Origin: Gonium pectorale
Taxonomy: Eukaryota > Chlorophyta > Chlorophyceae > Chlamydomonadales > Volvocaceae
NCBI GenBank assembly: GCA_001584585.1
Contig: LSYV01000018.1
Span: 1,123,907-1,137,270, forward strand
DNA length: 13,364 nucleotides
Reading direction: 5' to 3'
The notes beneath the pieces were generated by a model. The model did no database searches and was not told where the DNA came from. It saw nothing but the letters and a program-made list of their open reading frames with translations. Positions 9,601 to 13,364 of this stretch are shown here, in pieces. The position numbers and the translations under genes were made by a program. Position 1 is the stretch's first letter, and every line of letters starts with the position of its first letter.

Positions 9601-10335
9601 GGAAAGGGTAGATTCGGGGACGATGGGTGGCATGGACGGAGCAGCTGAGGGAAGCGGCCCGACAACACAGGGTGCGAGGCGCGCATGTGGCCATGCCATG
9701 CCATGCCATGCTGCGGTCTTCATGCCTGCCTGGGCGCCGTGCCTGCCTGGGCGTGCGTGCACCGAGCTGAACGGAGGGCTCGCGGAGCAGGTGCCCGGTC
9801 ACGCGGGGCGCGGGCGTTGCGCGGCCAGCTGAGGGCGACTGACACACGCTGAGCGCACTCACGGTTGGACGGCGGCCTCCGCGCACTCCACCCGGCTCCT
9901 GTTTGGCGTAGTTGCGCGGGCGGTGCGGGCGGGGGCTGGATCAACCGAGCGGTCAGCAAAGGCCCCCAACAGCGCGCATGCACTGCTCTACGCAGGACAA
10001 CGAGCGACGGGGTGGCGGCCGCCCTCAGCACCTCGGCATGCGCGATGCCCTGCGAGATCGGCACACGCTCGCCGGGGGGTGCGACCCCTTGCCATCTTCG
10101 CCCATTCCGCATGAGCAGCACCAGGTACAGGGGACATTGCTACTGCGTGACCGCTGCCGTGCTCGGCCCCTCGTCCGAGGCGTGTCGGCGGCTGACCTTT
10201 GCGCCTGGGCGGCAGAGCCACTTTGACTCACCAATCGGGGCCGCGGTGCCGCTGCCGTCTGCTGAGCTCCACCACGCGCTGCCGCACGGTCTTGCTGTCG
10301 CCGATGGCATTCAGCACCGCGAGGATCCCGCACAT
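3389..10335 (-). CDS. ASN: asparagine synthetase (glutamine-hydrolysing), 14 exons, complete
   Basis: The enzyme makes asparagine from aspartate, glutamine and ATP (EC 6.3.5.4), normally in the cytosol as part of nitrogen assimilation. The predicted 705-residue protein starts MCGILAVL, so the catalytic cysteine becomes N-terminal after Met removal; this fixes the start at 10335. The class II glutaminase domain (about 1-190) has RHRGPDW at 29-35, Arg50, NGE at 75-77 and Asp102. The synthetase domain has the PP-loop SGGLDSS at 243-249, [12 protein letters not shown] at 358-369, the ARVPFLD motif near 411 and [13 protein letters not shown] near 464. Plant enzymes are about 580-590 residues; the excess here is a Gly-rich insert (about 260-278) and a low-complexity tail after about 568 ending KRLRR. 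Family identity is very secure; exact exon edges are inferred. Divergent from the glycosyltransferase gene and convergent with the ABCG gene. Confidence 0.95.
4640..4660 (-). repeat. four G4 runs in intron 12 of asparagine synthetase
   Basis: On the minus (sense) strand four GGGG runs are separated by single C bases (plus-strand C runs at 4641-4644, 4646-4649, 4651-4654 and 4656-4659). This is a strong G-quadruplex motif in the pre-mRNA. An 11-base C run at 4734-4744 lies nearer the donor of the same intron. Confidence 0.7.
6251..6267 (-). repeat. G-run cluster overlapping the intron 9 donor
   Basis: On the sense (minus) strand GGG-T-GGG-T-G9 begins with the last two exon bases and includes the GT donor at 6265-6264. 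A second GT four bases downstream (6261-6260) would change the frame. The chosen donor is supported because exon 10 continues in frame as [12 protein letters not shown]. Confidence 0.7.
7047..7061. repeat. pentanucleotide repeat (GTTGC)3
   Basis: Three perfect GTTGC units lie in intron 7 of the asparagine synthetase gene. Just downstream an 11-base direct repeat, ACGCAGGGGCG, occurs at 7081-7091 and 7099-7109. These look like ordinary intronic simple repeats. Confidence 0.8.
9691..9710. repeat. microsatellite (CCATG)4 in intron 1
   Basis: Four perfect CCATG units lie in the 734-base first intron of the asparagine synthetase gene. A 13-base direct repeat, GCCTGCCTGGGCG, follows at 9724-9736 and 9741-9753. 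Possible length-polymorphic markers; no function seen. Confidence 0.85.
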
Positions 10336-10630
10336 GCTTGCGACTTACGTTGGGCGGGGCAGCCTTCGCGATGATGGAGCGACCCGCGGGCCACAACGCA
10401 ACAGAATGAGTTAAGTCCGGCAGCCGCAGTGATATGGTATCGCGAAGCCTACAATGTCCCGAGCGTGCGAAATGTGAATCCTGGAGGCCAATGACAGCGA
10501 GGCACTTTATGATCTGTCGTGCGAGGCCCGATGGCCCGACCTAGCCCGGACGCGGCCCGGCCGATTTGGGAACCGTTCGCCACTGGCAATGTGGAACGCA
10601 TGCTCGGAGCTGGAACTTTGAAAGCAATGA

Positions 10631-10660
10631 GCTGTGACAGCCCGGTTCAGTCGTCACAGC
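10631..10660. repeat. 8-base inverted repeat with 14-base spacer
   Basis: GCTGTGAC (10631-10638) is the exact reverse complement of GTCACAGC (10653-10660). It lies about 300 bases upstream of the asparagine synthetase start and contains TGAC/GTCA half-sites of the type some bZIP factors bind. Function is speculative. Confidence 0.6.
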
Positions 10661-11007
10661 CAGCAAATGTGTGCGGGGAGACCTGCAGGAATGCTCAGCA
10701 TGGGGCACTCAGCACCGTGAGGTACTCGGGGAGGGAGCACGGGCGAGCTATGGTCGAGGGGTATGCAACTCGTCACCCCAAGCAGGCCTCAGAAGATCAG
10801 CACCTTTGACCTCGCCTCCGGCCTACCTCTCATGTAACGGGGTGTTTATCTGTAATGCACCTTGATTTGCAGCATCTGTGCACTTGACCAGCCTCTGCGT
10901 TCTACAAAGGGTAACTCTCAAACTGCCAAAACTAATACTCCGCCACTTGTATGCAGCCCCTCCTGCAGAGCCTCTCCGCACCCAGCTTTAGCACTACACT
11001 GGGTAAA

Positions 11008-11050
11008 GTGTCTACGGCGGTAAACAGGGTGTAACGTGTCTACGGCGGTA
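11008..11050. repeat. direct repeat of a 15-base unit upstream of the glycosyltransferase gene
   Basis: GTGTCTACGGCGGTA occurs at 11008-11022 and 11036-11050, a 28-base period, each copy preceded by a similar GGGT..AA context. It lies about 170-210 bases before the proposed ATG, in the promoter or 5' UTR. It may be a local duplication or a paired regulatory site. Confidence 0.75.
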
Positions 11051-11218
11051 CGACACGCCATGGCAGTTGACCACTGGATGCGTATGCCGAATAGCCAAGC
11101 ACATTGTCAAACCACTTTAAACCACGATCGGGAGGACGAATGCTGCTCGCATGAAGGGACTGTTGCGTTTCCTACCACTCGTTACCGAAGCCTGATTAAT
11201 TTCCAAGATGAATGCAGA

Positions 11219-12793
11219 ATGACCATGGAATTTATGATCGCGCTGATAGCCTTCACCCTGTTGGCCCCTCCTAATAATCTCGCCTTCGCGACTCGTCGCC
11301 TCTGCCGGGCCCGAAAACTCCTGCAGCAACCGGATGCACTGCAGCAGCAATCTGGATCCAATGTCTCCTACCCCCGGACTTGCGAAGAGGCGTACGTGCA
11401 AAACCCGAAGGCGAAGGCATCGAAGTCATGCAGTCTGGGGGCCACCAAGCCCTACTTCGGCGCCCTCAGTACGTGGGATGACATCCGGGCGATGCTGGCG
11501 GCTCGCAGCTACAACGGCGAGGTGCGCGTACCCTTCGGGTTTTGGGAGTTGCCCATCATGCCACTGGATGACCCCCGAGAAAACACAATGGTTGACTCGG
11601 AACCTGCTGTAGGTCATCCTGAACCAGGAGACCCGCATGGACCTCGCCGTGCAGTGGCAGTGGCGCATGCTGCGCATGGGCTATGCGCACACAGTCATCA
11701 TTGTGCGGGGCGAGCACGCGTGCGGGCCCCTCAGGTGCGGCACGCACGCAGGCGGCGGCCTCGCCACGCCCCCGCCCTGACCCTAGAGGCGCAGCGTGCG
11801 CGTCCTCATCCTGTGGTGCTCGCATCGTCATTTGGGTCTGTCTGAGGTCTGAGCCCCGCCGCGTCTCATACATCTCCCTGGGAAACCGGTCACAGGCGGT
11901 CGCCCGGGGGAGAGCGAGAGGCCCTCACGGGACGGGTGATGCGCCCACCCCCTCATTGAATCCCCCGGCAGGCAGCTCTTTGGTGAGCACGCGGGCTGCG
12001 TGTGGTTTGAGCGCAGCGTGGACTACCTGCCGGGTCCGCTGCCCGCGGGCACCTCGGTGCTGAAGCCCGGCCAGGTGGGAACCGGGCCGCTGGGCAGCAG
12101 CGCGCTGCGCTCGCTGGGGCAGGCGCAGGGACGTCGGTCCGGGCTCCGGGGCGCGGAGCATGGGGCGCGGCGCGTGCAGCGGGGTCGCGTCCAGGTGTGG
12201 CTCCGCTCCCCAATCCCTTTCTCTGTCTCGCGCTCAAGCTGCCGCCCCCGGCTTCCGTCCGCCCCGTCCTCTGCCGCCCCCCCCCCCATCCTGCACTGGC
12301 CCCGGCGCGGTGCTGCTGCTGTTACCGCAGGTGGGGCTGTTTCTGGAGGAGCCCGGCTTCTGGCAGCTGCAGCTGGCCGCCATGGTGCTGCGGATCGGGG
12401 CGCACAATTTACTGGTGAGGCGCGTTGGGTGTGGGCAGGGTGGGGGTGGCGCGAGGGGGAACGGAGGGTGGGTGGCAGGGCAGCTGCAGTTTTCGGCGCG
12501 ACCTCAGGGGTTAAACCTCAAATGGCTGGGTGCAGGCAGGTGAGAGGCCAACGGGTGGGTCAGGGGGCAGAAGGCTGCAGTTACCGGTGTGCGCCGACCG
12601 TCTGCCGCCGGTGCTGCTCATAGGATCTTCCCTAGATGAGCGAGCGTCCCTAGCCCCGTTCTCGGCCGTCGCCTCGGACCCATATGCCCTGCGCCCGCAC
12701 GCCGCCACCCCCCTATCCCGCCGCAGTTGCTCGACACTGACACGCTGGTGCTGGATGACGTGTACTGGTGGATGGGCCAGGCGGACTACCAGG
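11219..12793 (+). CDS. putative nucleotide-diphospho-sugar transferase (PF03407-like), 3' partial
   Basis: Proposed exons are 11219-11521, 11613-11734, 11972-12194, 12331-12414 and 12727-12793 (donor GT at 12794), giving at least 266 residues with consistent phases (0, 2, 0, 0, 1). The N-terminus has a hydrophobic stretch (about residues 5-16) typical of a signal peptide or type II Golgi anchor, then an N-glycosylation sequon (NVS at 48-50). The catalytic part starts around NGE-VILNQETRMDLAVQWQW (99 on) and carries LLDTDTLVLDDVYWW at 245-259. DTD (247-249) fits the metal/nucleotide-sugar-binding DxD of GT77-like transferases that make cell-wall or glycoprotein glycans. The start at 11219 is chosen because it puts the hydrophobic segment at the N-terminus; 11225 or 11234 are alternatives. 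Exon 3 could instead end at 12074. The C-terminal half is not found in the window. Sugar and acceptor are unknown. Confidence 0.68.
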
Positions 12794-13364
12794 GTGAGGG
12801 GCGGGGGCTGGGCTGGGTGTGGTGGAGTAGGGGCGGTGGATGGGCCAGATGGCAGGGGGTGAGGAGCGGGCCAGAGTGTCGGGGCAGGGAGGATGCGGGG
12901 CACACGCGGCTTGGCTAGGGCATGGCGCATGGGCAGGGCTACAGCCGTGGGGAGGTGTCAGGACCACGGGCGGGAGGGAGGCTCCTGGTGGACGCGCTCC
13001 GCTGCGGGGGGAACCGCGTCAGGCTGTCACGCCGCCACCATCGCCGACCCTCCCGGTTGCAGCCCCCCTATTGCTTTTGCTAGGCGCTCCAGGGCGCTGC
13101 TCTACGGCCTCGGTTCTGGGGGCGCTTGTCCTTCTGCTGGCGTTTGCCCCAGGCATGGCGGCCATCGCCTGGGCTCCCCGGGACGGCACCGGGAATTGGC
13201 TTCCGCCGCTCTTAATCTGTCTATGACCCCCCCCCGTTTTGCACAAGCGCATCGTAGCTCCTCGCAGCCGCCAGCGTGAGAGCACCCTCCTGCCCCGCAT
13301 CGCGCCCCCCCCCGCCCCCNCCCAACCACCTCCTCCTACTTCGTTACTGTCGTCGGTCGGTCGG
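12794..13364 (+). other. glycosyltransferase intron 5 or gene end, no recognised exon
   Basis: After the donor at 12794 I find no exon resembling the rest of a PF03407 domain. A possible exon after an AG at 13081-13082 would read in phase to a stop at 13226, but it encodes only a hydrophobic stretch with no family resemblance. The final bases are C-rich and contain an ambiguous N at 13320, suggesting a contig edge or hard-to-sequence tract. The remaining exons probably lie beyond the window. Confidence 0.45.

Larger units (their letters stand above)
3389..10335 (-). other. ASN: exon-intron map of the asparagine synthetase gene
   Basis: Exons in transcript order: 10335-10232, 9497-9290, 8970-8776, 8547-8389, 8084-8036, 7791-7628, 7343-7221, 6956-6825, 6446-6266, 5742-5696, 5484-5398, 4820-4768, 4423-4248, 3828-3389. 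All 13 introns are GT-AG, 211 to 734 bases long. Junctions after exons 1 and 12 are phase 2, after exons 5, 9 and 13 phase 1, the rest phase 0. Split codons restore expected residues, such as Trp35, Gly239 before [10 protein letters not shown], the Gly before [11 protein letters not shown], and Gly560 in [11 protein letters not shown]. The long introns (1, 2, 4, 8, 9, 11, 12, 13) hold only short repeats and low-complexity tracts; I see no nested gene in them. The acceptor of exon 3 (8971) has a weak pyrimidine tract. Confidence 0.85.
10336..11218. promoter_or_regulatory. divergent promoter / 5' UTR region
   Basis: This 883-base stretch separates the start of asparagine synthetase (minus) from the chosen start of the glycosyltransferase gene (plus), so it should contain both promoters and 5' UTRs. 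I see no clear TATA box. It holds an inverted repeat (10631-10660), a 15-base direct repeat (11008-11050) and three plus-strand TGTAA motifs (10833, 10851, 11030). A short open frame at 10519-10809 has no recognisable similarity. Confidence 0.5.

Noticed and set aside
11036..11218. Upstream in-frame extension of the glycosyltransferase (GTG at 11036 or ATG at 11060)
   Set aside because: It would bury the hydrophobic signal/anchor segment some 65 residues inside the protein, and the added sequence has no recognisable feature; the ATG at 11219 has a good CAGA context.
13083..13226. Possible last exon of the glycosyltransferase after the AG at 13081-13082
   Set aside because: It keeps phase but encodes a hydrophobic stretch with no resemblance to the expected catalytic region, so support is too weak.

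Overview
The window looks like nuclear DNA of a chlamydomonadalean (volvocine-type) green alga. Three things point there: GC-rich coding exons cut by many short GT-AG introns, TGTAA-type poly(A) signals at plausible places after the stop codons, and plant/bacterial-type protein families. All gene models below were built by hand from reading frame, splice sites and family similarity recalled from memory. No database search was run.

Layout: (1) 1-1394, plus strand, is the 3' end of an ABC transporter gene, with four exons encoding the last four or so membrane segments of an ABCG-type half. (2) 1395-3388 is a gene-poor convergent region that most likely holds the 3' UTRs of the two flanking genes. 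It has one TGTAA on the plus strand (2418-2422) and one on the minus strand (2621-2625), about 200 bases apart. (3) 3389-10335, minus strand, is a complete 14-exon glutamine-hydrolysing asparagine synthetase gene. Its predicted protein is 705 residues, with all phases consistent and every diagnostic motif present. It carries an unusual glycine-rich insert and a long low-complexity C-terminal tail. (4) 10336-11218 is a divergent promoter/5' region with several short repeats. (5) 11219-12793 and beyond, plus strand, is the 5' part of a putative nucleotide-diphospho-sugar transferase (PF03407-like) gene, with a signal anchor and a DTD motif. It has no recognisable next exon before the window ends. 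The last bases are C-rich and contain an N.

No operon logic applies here; the three genes are separate transcription units (ABCG and asparagine synthetase convergent, asparagine synthetase and glycosyltransferase divergent). Asparagine synthetase is a cytosolic nitrogen-assimilation enzyme, the ABCG protein is a membrane exporter of unknown substrate, and the glycosyltransferase is probably a Golgi/secretory enzyme. I see no sign that they share a pathway.

The most interesting pattern is not a gene. In about 13 of the 21 introns modelled, the sense strand carries clustered G-runs able to form a G-quadruplex within roughly 75 bases of the 5' splice site, sometimes touching it. I found no defence system, mobile element, CRISPR array or RNA gene.
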